Below are positions 1 through 7,163 of a stretch of DNA of 64,000 nucleotides, piece after piece. A program made the position numbers and the translations under genes. Under the pieces are notes generated by a model, which was not told the origin of the DNA, did not search any database, and saw only the letters and a program-made list of their open reading frames with translations. Position 1 is the first letter of the stretch. Every line of letters begins with the position of its first letter. Source of the stretch: Bryobacterales bacterium (lineage in GTDB: Bacteria; Acidobacteriota; Terriglobia; Bryobacterales; Bryobacteraceae); NCBI GenBank assembly GCA_003142185.1, contig PLOR01000029.1, forward strand, positions 1 through 64,000, read 5' to 3'.

Positions 1-20
1 CAACTCACATACTAGCGACA

Positions 21-56
21 CCTATTTCGGGGTTTGGTAGCCTGTCCCCGAATAGG
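21..56. other. imperfect hairpin upstream of hom
   Basis: CCTATTTCGGGG pairs with CCCCGAATAGG across a 13-base loop, with one bulged T. It ends 18 bases before the hom start codon and no T-run follows it. It could be the end of an upstream transcript or a 5'-UTR structure. The rest of bases 1-74 shows nothing else I recognise. Confidence 0.3.
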
Positions 57-74
57 ATGTTATGATGCGAATTC

Positions 75-1379
75 ATGCGCGACGTAACTGTAGGGATAGT
101 GGGTCTGGGCAACATCGGTACGGGCACTCTGCAGATTCTGGCGGAGAACGCCGATCAGATCGCTCTCAAGCTCGGGTTTCATCTGCGAGTCGGGGCGGTC
201 TGCGATCTGTTGATCGATTCCAAGCAGATTCCCGAATCGCTGGGATCGGTTTTCAAGACCAACGACTGGCGGCGGTTGATCGAACATCCGGGCCTGGATA
301 TCGTGGTCGAACTGGTCGGCGGGACGACCATCGCCGCTGAAGTGATCCATGCCGCCATTGCGGCGAAGAAGTCCGTCGTTACCGCGAATAAGGAACTGAT
401 GGCGTTGCGCGGCGCCGAGATCTGGGAGCGCGCCATCGAAGCCGGAACCAACGTGGCCATGGAGGCCAGCGTGGCGGGCGGGATTCCGATTCATGCCGTG
501 CTGCGCGAAGGCATCTCCGGCGACCGCGTGGTGGCGCTGCTGGGCATCCTCAACGGCACCAGCAACTACATCCTCACCGAGATGGAGCAGCACGGCTCGC
601 CGCTCGAAACGGTGCTGGCCGAGGCGCAGCGGCTGGGATTCGCCGAGGCCAATCCGAGCAACGATATCGATGGCTTCGACGCGCGCTCGAAACTGGCCAT
701 CCTTTCCGCGTTGGCCTTCGGCGAGAAGATCACGCCGGCGGACATTTTCACGGAAGGGATTCGCCGCCTCTCGCCGATGGATTTCCAGTATGCCCACCGC
801 CTCGGCCACACGATTCGGTTGCTGTGCGCGGCGCGGCAGACGCCGGAGGGGCTGATCCTGTCGGTGCGACCGGCCCTGATTCCCGAGACCGCCATTCTGG
901 CGAGTGTACGCCACTCCTACAACGCAATCTGGGTGCAGGGGACCTACGGCGAGGACACCTTCTACTACGGCCGCGGCGCCGGCCCGAGGCCCACCGGCGT
1001 GGCCGTGGTGAGCGACCTGATGCGCGTGGCGCGAGAGATTCTGAGCGGCAGCCCCACGCGCGTCTCGCCGTTCGCGCATCAGCGCCTGGGTATATACAAG
1101 CCGATCCCCGTGACGCTGCAAACCCGCTCCTACTACGTGCGGTTCCGCGTGGTCGACCAGCCGGGAATCATCGCCGCGCTATCGGGCATTCTGGCCGCCA
1201 AACACATCGGCATCGAGGCCGTGCTCCAACTGCCGCACGAGAACAAACTGGACCTGCCGTTTGTGATCACGCTCGAACCCACCACCGAAGCGGCGGTGCG
1301 CGATGCCGTCGCGGAGATGTCCAAGCTCGACTTCCTGTTGGAACCGCCGCTGGTGTTGCCGATGGAACCGCCGCTGTAG
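75..1379 (+). CDS. hom: homoserine dehydrogenase
   Basis: Converts aspartate-4-semialdehyde to homoserine with NAD(P)H, the branch step to threonine, methionine and isoleucine; cytosolic. The protein has 434 residues, the usual length of the ACT-containing form. The N-terminal Rossmann motif G10-L-G12-N-I-G15 is clear. VVTANKELMA near residue 100 and GFDARSKLAIL near residue 205 match the substrate-binding and catalytic regions (conserved Asp and Lys). An ACT-type segment (YYVRFRVVDQPGIIAALSGI) starts near residue 355, consistent with feedback control by threonine, which is inferred. The ATG at 75 places the Rossmann strand at the very N-terminus as expected. The YgjV-like gene follows after 21 bases on the same strand. 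Confidence 0.95.
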   Translation: MRDVTVGIVGLGNIGTGTLQILAENADQIALKLGFHLRVGAVCDLLIDSKQIPESLGSVFKTNDWRRLIEHPGLDIVVELVGGTTIAAEVIHAAIAAKKSVVTANKELMALRGAEIWERAIEAGTNVAMEASVAGGIPIHAVLREGISGDRVVALLGILNGTSNYILTEMEQHGSPLETVLAEAQRLGFAEANPSNDIDGFDARSKLAILSALAFGEKITPADIFTEGIRRLSPMDFQYAHRLGHTIRLLCAARQTPEGLILSVRPALIPETAILASVRHSYNAIWVQGTYGEDTFYYGRGAGPRPTGVAVVSDLMRVAREILSGSPTRVSPFAHQRLGIYKPIPVTLQTRSYYVRFRVVDQPGIIAALSGILAAKHIGIEAVLQLPHENKLDLPFVITLEPTTEAAVRDAVAEMSKLDFLLEPPLVLPMEPPL

Positions 1380-1400
1380 CGGGTTCGAAACACCGCAACC

Positions 1401-1937
1401 ATGGGACTATTCTCTCCGGCGCAGGTGGTCGGATACATCGCTCTTGCCCTTGGCATAACGGCCTTTCTTCAAAAGAGCGATGACCGTCTGAAGTTTTTCA
1501 ACGCGACTCAGGGCTTGGTTTACGCTCTGCATTTCGTTCTCTTAGGGAACCTTCCCGCTTCCGCCAGTTCGTTGATTTCGTCATTGCGCTCGTTCCTGGC
1601 GCTGCGATACCGGTCGTGGTTGCTTGGCGCGGCGATTGTAATTGTGAACGTCGGCATGGGCGCGGCGTTCGCGAGAAACACAGCCGGCTGGTTACCCGTA
1701 ATCGGTTCGTCGATCGCGACCGTCGCGATTTTTACGATGCGCGGCGTTCCGTTTCGAGCCGTGCTGCTGTCGAGCACTCTGCTGTGGTTGGCCAACAATA
1801 TCATCAGCGGATCGATCGGCGGCACATTGTTGGAGCTGGCGAACGCGACCATCAATATCTCAACCATGATCCGCATGGTCAGGTCGGCGAGGGCTCAGTC
1901 GCGGCGCCCCGATGAAACGCAATTGGCGCGACTTTAG
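1401..1937 (+). CDS. YgjV-family inner-membrane protein
   Basis: A 178-residue, strongly hydrophobic protein with about five or six membrane segments and an N-terminus (GYIALALGITAFLQKSDDRLK) typical of the YgjV/Imp-YgjV family. Family members have no firmly established biochemical role. Characteristic features are the hydrophobic start, the basic QKSDDRLK turn, and the NATQGLVYALHFVLLG helix. It lies 21 bases downstream of hom and may be cotranscribed with it, although no functional link is known. The C-terminus (RMVRSARAQSRRPDE) is basic and probably cytoplasmic. Family assignment is by pattern recognition only. Confidence 0.7.
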   Translation: MGLFSPAQVVGYIALALGITAFLQKSDDRLKFFNATQGLVYALHFVLLGNLPASASSLISSLRSFLALRYRSWLLGAAIVIVNVGMGAAFARNTAGWLPVIGSSIATVAIFTMRGVPFRAVLLSSTLLWLANNIISGSIGGTLLELANATINISTMIRMVRSARAQSRRPDETQLARL

Positions 1938-1988
1938 CGCGCTATAAGAGGCGGCGTTGCAGCGAAATCGCCGGCCGCGCCCTCAGGC

Positions 1989-3197
1989 CTACGCCTTGCG
2001 CAGGGCCAGTACCGCGTTCAGGCCACCGAAGGCGAAAGAATTCGAAATCGCCCACTCGACTTGCGCCTGGCGCGCCTGGTTGGGGATCACGTCGAGGTCG
2101 CACTCCGGGTCGGGTACGTTGTAGTTGGCGGTGGGCGGCAACACGCCGTCGCGCAGCGCGAGCACGGTGGCGACGCACTCCAGTGCCGCAGCGGCGCCGA
2201 GTGCATGGCCATGCATCGACTTGGTGGAACTGATCGCCAGCTTGCCGGCGTGCGCGCCGAACACCGCGTGCAACGCGGCGGTTTCGGTGGCATCGTTGGC
2301 CAGCGTGCCGGTGCCGTGGGCATTGACGTAGCCGATCGCCTCCGGCGCCAGGCCGGCGTCGCGCAAGGCCGCGCGCATGGCCTTGGCCGCGCCATCGGCG
2401 GAAGGCTGCGTGATGTGGCAGGCGTCGGCCGACATGCCGAAACCGGCGATTTCGGCATGAACGGTGGCCCCCCGGGCGAGCGCGGCCTCGAGCGGTTCCA
2501 GCACCAGCATGGCCGCGCCTTCGCCCAGCACCATGCCGCGCCGGTCCTTGGAGAACGGCCGGCAGGTCTCGGGCGACACCACGCGCATGGCCTCCCACGC
2601 TTTGAGAATGCCAAAGCTGAACGGCGCTTCGCTGCCGCCGGCCAGGGCCAGGTCGGTTATCCCGTTGCGCACCATCCAGAAGGCCTGGCCGATGGCGTGG
2701 CCGGCCGACGAGCACGCGGTCGAGATGGTGTAGCTGGGACCGGTGATGCCGAACTCCATCGAGATGTGGCTGGCCCCCGCGTTGGCCATGGTCTTGGGAA
2801 TGGTCAGCGGGTGGACGCGGTTCAGGCCCATCTTGTAGACATCGTGGAAACCGACATCCTCCGTGCTCTGCCCCCCCACGCAGGAGCCGGTGATGATGGC
2901 CGCGGTCTCGCGCAGTTCCGGCGTCCATTCGACGCCCGCACAGGTGACGGCTTCGCGCGCGGCGATTACGGCGAACTGCGCGAAGCGGTCCATGAAATCG
3001 GCCTGCCGGTCCTCGAAATAGCCCTGGTGGCTATAGCCGCGAACCTCGGCGCCGTTGCGAAAACGCAGTTGCGATGCGTCGGTGGATTCGATCGGCGCGA
3101 TGCCGGAACGGCCCTGGCGCAACGATTCGGCCACTTCGGCGGTGGTCCGGCCGAGCGCGCAAATGGCGCCCAGCCCGGTGATGGCGACGCGGCGCAT
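1989..3197 (-). CDS. NodE-like beta-ketoacyl-ACP synthase (KAS II family)
   Basis: Condenses an acyl chain with malonyl-ACP. The 402-residue protein has the complete Cys-His-His triad: Cys162 (STACSSA), His294 (NAHGTGT) and His331 (SSTKSMHGH, with Lys326). The phrases LKAWEAMR, PETCRPFSKDRRGMVLGEGA and PPTANYNVPDPECDLDVIPN resemble rhizobial NodE more than housekeeping FabF; this comparison is from memory. The gene starts 3 bases after the upstream ACP stop, which implies translational coupling, and it is last in the deacetylase-ACP-KAS operon. It probably makes or extends a special acyl chain on that ACP rather than bulk fatty acid. An ordinary second FabF is the alternative. Confidence 0.9.
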   Translation of the reverse strand: MRRVAITGLGAICALGRTTAEVAESLRQGRSGIAPIESTDASQLRFRNGAEVRGYSHQGYFEDRQADFMDRFAQFAVIAAREAVTCAGVEWTPELRETAAIITGSCVGGQSTEDVGFHDVYKMGLNRVHPLTIPKTMANAGASHISMEFGITGPSYTISTACSSAGHAIGQAFWMVRNGITDLALAGGSEAPFSFGILKAWEAMRVVSPETCRPFSKDRRGMVLGEGAAMLVLEPLEAALARGATVHAEIAGFGMSADACHITQPSADGAAKAMRAALRDAGLAPEAIGYVNAHGTGTLANDATETAALHAVFGAHAGKLAISSTKSMHGHALGAAAALECVATVLALRDGVLPPTANYNVPDPECDLDVIPNQARQAQVEWAISNSFAFGGLNAVLALRKA

Positions 3198-3200
3198 GCC

Positions 3201-3473
3201 TTACTGGCCGGCCTGCGTTTCCGCTGCCGCCGCTTTGGCCGCCAGCAATTTCTCCACGCCCACACACATGTCGCGCACGCCACGGACGCTGCGCACGTCG
3301 TCGTCGGGAATGTTGATGTCGAATTCGTTTTCGAGCGCGAACAGAATCTCCACCGCGTCCATCGAATCGATTCCCAGTTGCTGAAAATCGCTGTCGATGG
3401 TGACCGTCTCCAAGGGAATCCGCTTGGAGGAGGAGATCGATTTGCGAACCCGTTCAATCAAGTCGTCGGACAT
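3201..3473 (-). CDS. acyl carrier protein
   Basis: A 90-residue acidic carrier protein. LGIDSMDAVEIL holds the 4'-phosphopantetheine attachment serine, Ser37, in the standard helix-II position. The start ATG at 3473 lies inside the 3' end of the deacetylase gene (16-base overlap), and the stop is 3 bases from the ketosynthase start, so the three genes form one unit. The tail after residue 78 (AAKAAAAETQAGQ) is a short Ala-rich extension. It is probably a dedicated carrier for the adjacent ketosynthase, analogous to NodF, rather than the housekeeping AcpP. The acyl group it carries cannot be read from sequence. Confidence 0.92.
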   Translation of the reverse strand: MSDDLIERVRKSISSSKRIPLETVTIDSDFQQLGIDSMDAVEILFALENEFDINIPDDDVRSVRGVRDMCVGVEKLLAAKAAAAETQAGQ

Positions 3474-4168
3474 AAAAGTTGGCTTACCGTTTCTAATTTG
3501 TAGCCCCGCTCCAGCAACAGGGGGACCAGGCGGCGCACGGCCTCGATGGTAGCGCCGATATCCGGCTGCGTGCGGAGTTCGCGACCATCGTGCAGGCACA
3601 GAATCGCGCCGTTGGACACGCGCCCCGCCATTCGTTCGACGATGGCCTCCGCCCTCAGATTCCAATCATAGCCCATTGCAGTCCACATGACGCCCTTCAG
3701 GCCAAGCCGCCGCTGCGCGCGCCCGATGCCGAACCAGCGGACGCCATAGGGCGCGCGAAACCAAACGGGCCGCGCCCCGGTGTGCTCCAGGATAACCTGT
3801 TGCGCGCGCTCCATGTCGGCTTCGATGAATTTGGCCGAGCGGAAGCAGCACAGCGGGTGGTTGTATCCGTGGTTGCCGATCTCGTGGCCGGCCTCCACCA
3901 CTGCGCGTACCACGGCGGGCAGGCGCGCCACGTGGAGACCGCACGGGAAGAACGTGGCCAGCGCACCGTGCGTGGCAAGCATCTCCAGAATGCGCGACGT
4001 GCCCTCGCTGGGGCCGTCATCGAAGGTCAATGCGACCGCCCGCCGATCGCGCGGTCCGCGCCACACCGACGGACCGAACACCGCCGAGCTCCGCCCGCGC
4101 ACCGCCCACACCATCGCGCCCACACTACAAGCCACGGACCCGCCGGCAATCGGAAGCGCGGAAATCAT
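3458..4168 (-). CDS. NodB-type polysaccharide deacetylase
   Basis: A carbohydrate esterase family 4 protein that removes N- or O-acetyl groups from a glycan. All CE4 motifs are visible in the 236 residues: TFDDGP (Asp50, Asp51), the metal pair His100/His104 (NHGYNH), RAPYG at 138-142, Asp168-Trp169, and ILCLHDG with His193. A hydrophobic N-terminal segment (residues 1-23) suggests a membrane anchor or uncleaved signal. An AGGAGG sits only two bases before the ATG, an unusually tight spacing. It is first in the operon with the ACP and NodE-like ketosynthase, so the glycan it deacetylates may be the acceptor of the acyl chain made by them. That link is inference. Confidence 0.9.
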   Translation of the reverse strand: MISALPIAGGSVACSVGAMVWAVRGRSSAVFGPSVWRGPRDRRAVALTFDDGPSEGTSRILEMLATHGALATFFPCGLHVARLPAVVRAVVEAGHEIGNHGYNHPLCCFRSAKFIEADMERAQQVILEHTGARPVWFRAPYGVRWFGIGRAQRRLGLKGVMWTAMGYDWNLRAEAIVERMAGRVSNGAILCLHDGRELRTQPDIGATIEAVRRLVPLLLERGYKLETVSQLLCPTT

Positions 4169-4230
4169 AACCTCCTATTGTAAAGACAAGCGCGGGTCGT
4201 AAAGACTAGCGAGGGTTGGATCATGGTGCC

Positions 4231-4341
4231 CCGTGGCGCGGGCCGTCGGCCTGCAGAGCCGAGAGTCATCTCGGCTTTTCTTTCTTTTCTGCCTTTTCTC
4301 CGCGAGATTCTTTACCGCAAAAGCTTACTAATCTCTCATGG
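4231..4341 (+). repeat. REP + leader repeat, copy 1 (5' flank of RAYT)
   Basis: A 111-base sequence almost identical to 5676-5786. It starts with CCGTGGCGCGGGCCGTC, contains the perfect hairpin GCCGAGA-GTCA-TCTCGGC, then a pyrimidine-rich stretch, and ends in CTCATGG, which includes the RAYT start codon at 4338. The same hairpin occurs in inverted orientation near the 3' end of the RAYT gene. The remainder of the 4169-4337 gap holds only a short spacer. Confidence 0.85.
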
Positions 4342-4961
4342 ATTTCCAGCACCACCGCCGTCTTCCCCACATCTACCCGGAAGGCAAGCCTCTATTCATC
4401 ACCTGGCACCTCCACGGCAGTCTCCCGCACAGCTCTTACCCGCCGCCAGGCAAACTCAATGCCGGGCAAGCTTTTGTCTGGATAGACCGGCACCTCGACG
4501 CGGCCCGCAGCGGACCGCTCTATCTCAAGCAGGAGCCAATCGCTCAGCTAGTGATTGCATCCATCCGGTACAACGCCGAACAATTGCAGCACTATGAACT
4601 GCACGCCTTTGTGGTGATGGCGAATCATGTGCACCTGCTGGTGCTGCCGCGAGTAAATCCTAGCCGGTTCCTGCAAAGCGTGAAGGGTTACACCGCGCGC
4701 GAAGCGAACCGGTTGCTCGGACGCACAGGCCAGCCATTCTGGCAGGCCGAGTCGTACGATCACTGGGTGCGTGACGATCGGGAATCGGACCGCATCAGGG
4801 CGTACATCGAGAATAATCCGGTGAGGGCGGGGTTGGTGGCCAACGCGGAAGATTATCCATGGTCCAGCGCGGGAAGAAAAGCCGAGATGACTCTCGGCTC
4901 TGCAGCCTCGACAGGCCGCGCCACGGACGGTGTTGGACCGGAGGCCTCGGTAGTCGGGTAG
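4338..4961 (+). mobile_element. REP-associated tyrosine transposase (RAYT, TnpA_REP / Y1 family)
   Basis: A single-domain HUH nuclease of 207 residues that nicks and joins single-stranded REP palindromes. Visible are the HUH motif NHVHLL (His97, His99), the likely nucleophile Tyr140 in FWQAESYDHWVRD, and the family signature YIENNPVRAGLV (156-167) followed by YPWSSA. The gene is bracketed by inverted REP sequences: 4231-4280 upstream, and 4876-4927 inside the coding 3' end. Consequently the last ~30 residues (after RKAEMTLGS) are translated REP sequence and probably not part of the fold. RAYTs are usually single-copy, vertically kept genes that disperse REPs rather than themselves. It looks intact. 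Confidence 0.9.
4876..4927 (-). repeat. inverted REP at the 3' end of the RAYT
   Basis: Reverse copy of the palindrome and flank seen at 4231-4280: GCCGAGA-TGAC-TCTCGGC, CTGCAG, then GGCCGCGCCACGG. It overlaps the last codons of the RAYT coding sequence. With copy 1 it gives the RAYT the inverted-REP flanks typical of this family. Confidence 0.8.
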
Positions 4962-5036
4962 GCTGGTAGGGAATTCGTTTGTCTCCGGAGTCAGGACGTT
5001 GCACTCTATTCCGGAACCAAAGGGAAGGAAACGTTG

Positions 5037-5558
5037 GTGACGAAATCCGCCCTCGCCGCTAAGCGCCGCCAGCAGCCTGACCGAGACCGCAAGCTCCAAG
5101 AAGCCCATAGACAGTGGGAGGTCGGCAAGCTGACATCCGCATTTCGTTTGTTCCTGGCCGTCGCCAAAACGGGTGATGAGAGTGCCCAACTCAACCTTGG
5201 AAACTTCTATAGCGAAGGAATAGGAGTGAAACCGAACCCTGCAAAGGCGCTGTATTGGTACCGGCGGGCATACAGGCGAGGGTACGGGTGTGCGGCCAGC
5301 AATATCGGCGTCCTTTTCCGCGATCAAGGAAGGCTAAAGCAATCGCTCGCGTGGTTCGAGCGGGCCGTTAGGCTGGGAGACGGCGATGCGAACCTGGAAA
5401 TCGCGAAGATCTACCTCCGCCGGAACGAACGCGCGAAGGCAACTCAGTATCTGAAGCAAGCTCTAAGAGTCAAACAAGACGACATTACGGAGGGGTCAAG
5501 GGAGGAAGCCCAACATCTGCTGACGCAGTTAGGAACTCAGCGACGAACACGGGAATAA
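5037..5558 (+). CDS. Sel1/TPR-like repeat protein
   Basis: A helical-repeat protein of about 173 residues. Two Sel1-like units are readable: SAQLNLGNFYSEGIGVKPNPAKALYWYRRA and GCAASNIGVLFRDQGRLKQSLAWFERA (each partial here), followed by a more TPR-like ANLEIAKIYLRRNERAKATQYLKQAL. There is no signal peptide; the N-terminus is basic (KRRQQPDRDRK). The GTG at 5037 is chosen because AAGGGAAGGAA ends six bases upstream; a TTG one codon earlier is the alternative. Such proteins usually act as protein-protein adaptors; the partner is unknown. It sits alone between the RAYT and repeat copy 2. Confidence 0.7.
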   Translation: MTKSALAAKRRQQPDRDRKLQEAHRQWEVGKLTSAFRLFLAVAKTGDESAQLNLGNFYSEGIGVKPNPAKALYWYRRAYRRGYGCAASNIGVLFRDQGRLKQSLAWFERAVRLGDGDANLEIAKIYLRRNERAKATQYLKQALRVKQDDITEGSREEAQHLLTQLGTQRRTRE

Positions 5559-5569
5559 CACGCACCCCC

Positions 5570-5670
5570 CCGCTCACCCCACATACCTCGCATACAAACT
5601 CCGCGCTACCCCTGGGTCGCTGGTGCCTTTGATGATGGCGCGGCCGTCGGGGAAAACGGTTGGTTCGTAG
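5570..5670 (-). pseudogene. duplicated 3'-end fragment of the ThiF/MoeB-like gene
   Basis: Bases 5570-5670 match 5787-5888, the last ~32 codons of the downstream ThiF-like gene including its stop codon, with about seven mismatches in 101 bases. The fragment has no start and no upstream coding sequence. REP copy 2 lies exactly between the two copies. Most mismatches fall at third codon positions or conservative changes, so the intact copy may have been under selection after duplication. Confidence 0.8.
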
Positions 5671-5675
5671 CCGCT

Positions 5676-5786
5676 CGTGGCGCGGGCCGTCCGGCCTGCA
5701 GAGCCGAGAGTCATCTCGGCTTTTCTTTCCTTTCTGCCTTTTCTCCGCGAGATTCTTTACCGCAAAAGCTCACTAATCCCTCATGG
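5676..5786 (+). repeat. REP + leader repeat, copy 2 (no transposase behind it)
   Basis: Near-identical to 4231-4341, including the GCCGAGA-GTCA-TCTCGGC hairpin, the pyrimidine tract and the terminal CTCATGG. In copy 1 that ATG starts the RAYT; here the sequence runs straight into the 3' end of the ThiF-like gene on the other strand. It is therefore the 5' leader of a RAYT element without its gene. Confidence 0.85.
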
Positions 5787-5791
5787 CCCGC

Positions 5792-6811
5792 TCACCCCAC
5801 ATACCGCGCATACAAGCTCCGCGCTACCCCAGGGTCGCTGGTGCCTTTAATGATCGCGCGGCCATCGGGGAAAACGGTTAGTTCGTAGGGCGGGATGAGG
5901 AACCGCAGGGCGAATTCGCTCGAGCGGACTTCGCCTAGCGGCTCCAGGCGCGCGCGCAGCTCTTCTAAGTCGATGGGGCCTTCGCGCTCGCGGACCTGCA
6001 TGGCGTCGCGGCCGCACATGCGCACCGGGGGGCGGGCCGATTCTTCCAAGTAAGGAAACTCGCGGCGCGCGCAGGTGGGGCAATCGGGGTCCGGCGGCGG
6101 ACCATCGATCTGGCGGATTCCGCCTTCCCACACATCGATAGTGGTGATCCGTGGTTGGACCAGATCAGCGTGCCCGCTCAGGATCTTCAGCGCATCGGCC
6201 ACTTGCAGCGATGCCACGGCGGAGACGATCGCGTTCAACACGCCGGCGGTTTCGCAGGTCGGCTGCGGGCCGGCGGGAGGGTCGGGATAGACGCAGCGCA
6301 GGCACGCGGTGTGGCCGGGAATCACAGGCATGGTGATGCCGTAACTGCCCACTGCGGCGCCGTAGATCCATGGAATGCCGCGGCTCACGGCAAAATCATT
6401 AATCAGGTAACGCGTTTCGAAGTTGTCGGTGCCGTCGAGGATCACCCCGGCGCCGCTCAGCAGGTCTTCGGCGTTTTCCGCCGTCAGATCCGCCACCACG
6501 CCGCGCACCGCAACCGAGGAATTGATGCGCTCCAGCCGGCGCGCCGCGGCGACCGCCTTGGGCAATGCTTCGGCGGCATCGGCTTCTTCGAACAACCACT
6601 GGCGATGGAGATTGGCGGGCTCGACGTAATCGCGGTCGATGATGGTGAGCCGGCCGACGCCGGCCCGCGCCAGCGCGGCCGCGTGAAAGCTGCCTAGGGC
6701 ACCGCAGCCGGCCACCACCGCGTGGGCGCGCAGCAACGACTCCTGGCCAGCCTCGCCGATGCCAGGGAAGAGAATCTGCCGCGAGTAGCGCTGGCGCTCG
6801 GCTGGGTTCAT
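5792..6811 (-). CDS. ThiF/MoeB/HesA-family adenylyltransferase (E1-like)
   Basis: Adenylates the C-terminal glycine of a ubiquitin-like sulfur carrier (MoaD/ThiS type) for molybdopterin or thiamine synthesis. Over 339 residues: ATP-binding GCGALGS (35-41) with Asp59 ending beta-2, DGTDNFETRYLIND near 126-139, zinc-binding pairs Cys170/Cys173 (CLRC) and Cys244/Cys247 (CPTC), and the putative catalytic Cys186 in PTCETAGV. There is no rhodanese domain; the ~70-residue C-terminal extension after the second CxxC is of unknown role. The start at 6811 is preferred over an in-frame ATG 31 codons upstream because MNPAERQRYSRQILFPGIG is the family's normal N-terminus. No carrier protein gene is adjacent. 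Confidence 0.9.
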   Translation of the reverse strand: MNPAERQRYSRQILFPGIGEAGQESLLRAHAVVAGCGALGSFHAAALARAGVGRLTIIDRDYVEPANLHRQWLFEEADAAEALPKAVAAARRLERINSSVAVRGVVADLTAENAEDLLSGAGVILDGTDNFETRYLINDFAVSRGIPWIYGAAVGSYGITMPVIPGHTACLRCVYPDPPAGPQPTCETAGVLNAIVSAVASLQVADALKILSGHADLVQPRITTIDVWEGGIRQIDGPPPDPDCPTCARREFPYLEESARPPVRMCGRDAMQVREREGPIDLEELRARLEPLGEVRSSEFALRFLIPPYELTVFPDGRAIIKGTSDPGVARSLYARYVG

Positions 6812-6897
6812 TTCAGTGGCTTCCCGGTTCGGGGATGGGAGCTTCGGTTGCCTGTAGGGCTTGAGGCGCGCCAAGAAAATACGCCCGCAAGCGGGCG

Positions 6898-6924
6898 TTG
6901 GCAAGCTAAAGCATGCCCCACCAA
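6898..6924. repeat. short dispersed repeat (GGCAAGCTAAAGC type)
   Basis: Core GGCAAGCTAAAGC followed by ATGCCCCACCAA. Close copies lie at 28341-28366 (inverted), 54081-54115 and 58198-58224, always in intergenic DNA. It is one of two palindromic elements in the 352-base gap before the BamA-like gene. Confidence 0.6.
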
Positions 6925-6961
6925 TGCCATCAGGCGCCGGCTTGCATGCGTGTGGCGGCCG

Positions 6962-6979
6962 GGCCGGGCATGCCCGGCC
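6962..6979. repeat. perfect 18-base GC palindrome (REP-like)
   Basis: GGCCGGGCATGCCCGGCC followed by CCTAC. A degenerate relative lies at 63482-63520. The rest of the 6812-7163 gap shows no further gene; the bases before 7164 presumably hold the promoter of the outer-membrane operon, but I see no convincing -35/-10 pair. Confidence 0.55.
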
Positions 6980-7163
6980 CCTACAGGGAGCTGCGAATTC
7001 GGGATTGAAGGCCGCGCCATTTCTGGTGCCGGCGGATTGAAGACAGGCGACAAAAAACGATCGTCTGTCCTACCTGGGGACGCGTTTTTCGGAATGCGGG
7101 GAGGGGCCTTTTTCATGTCGCGCACTCATGGTAACAAACCTGCTGTAAACCGCTTACGCTATC

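Noticed and set aside
21-56. Rho-independent terminator at the window start
   Set aside because: The hairpin has a 13-base loop and no T-run on either strand, so it is reported only as a hairpin.
2061-3503. 480-codon open frame on the plus strand opposite the ketosynthase and ACP
   Set aside because: It is antisense shadow of two clear genes; low-complexity Gly/Arg/Ala composition, no domain.
1989-4168. A true nodulation (Nod factor) locus
   Set aside because: No chitin synthase (NodC), acyltransferase (NodA) or nod box is present, and the host appears acidobacterial. Only the family resemblance of the three proteins is kept.
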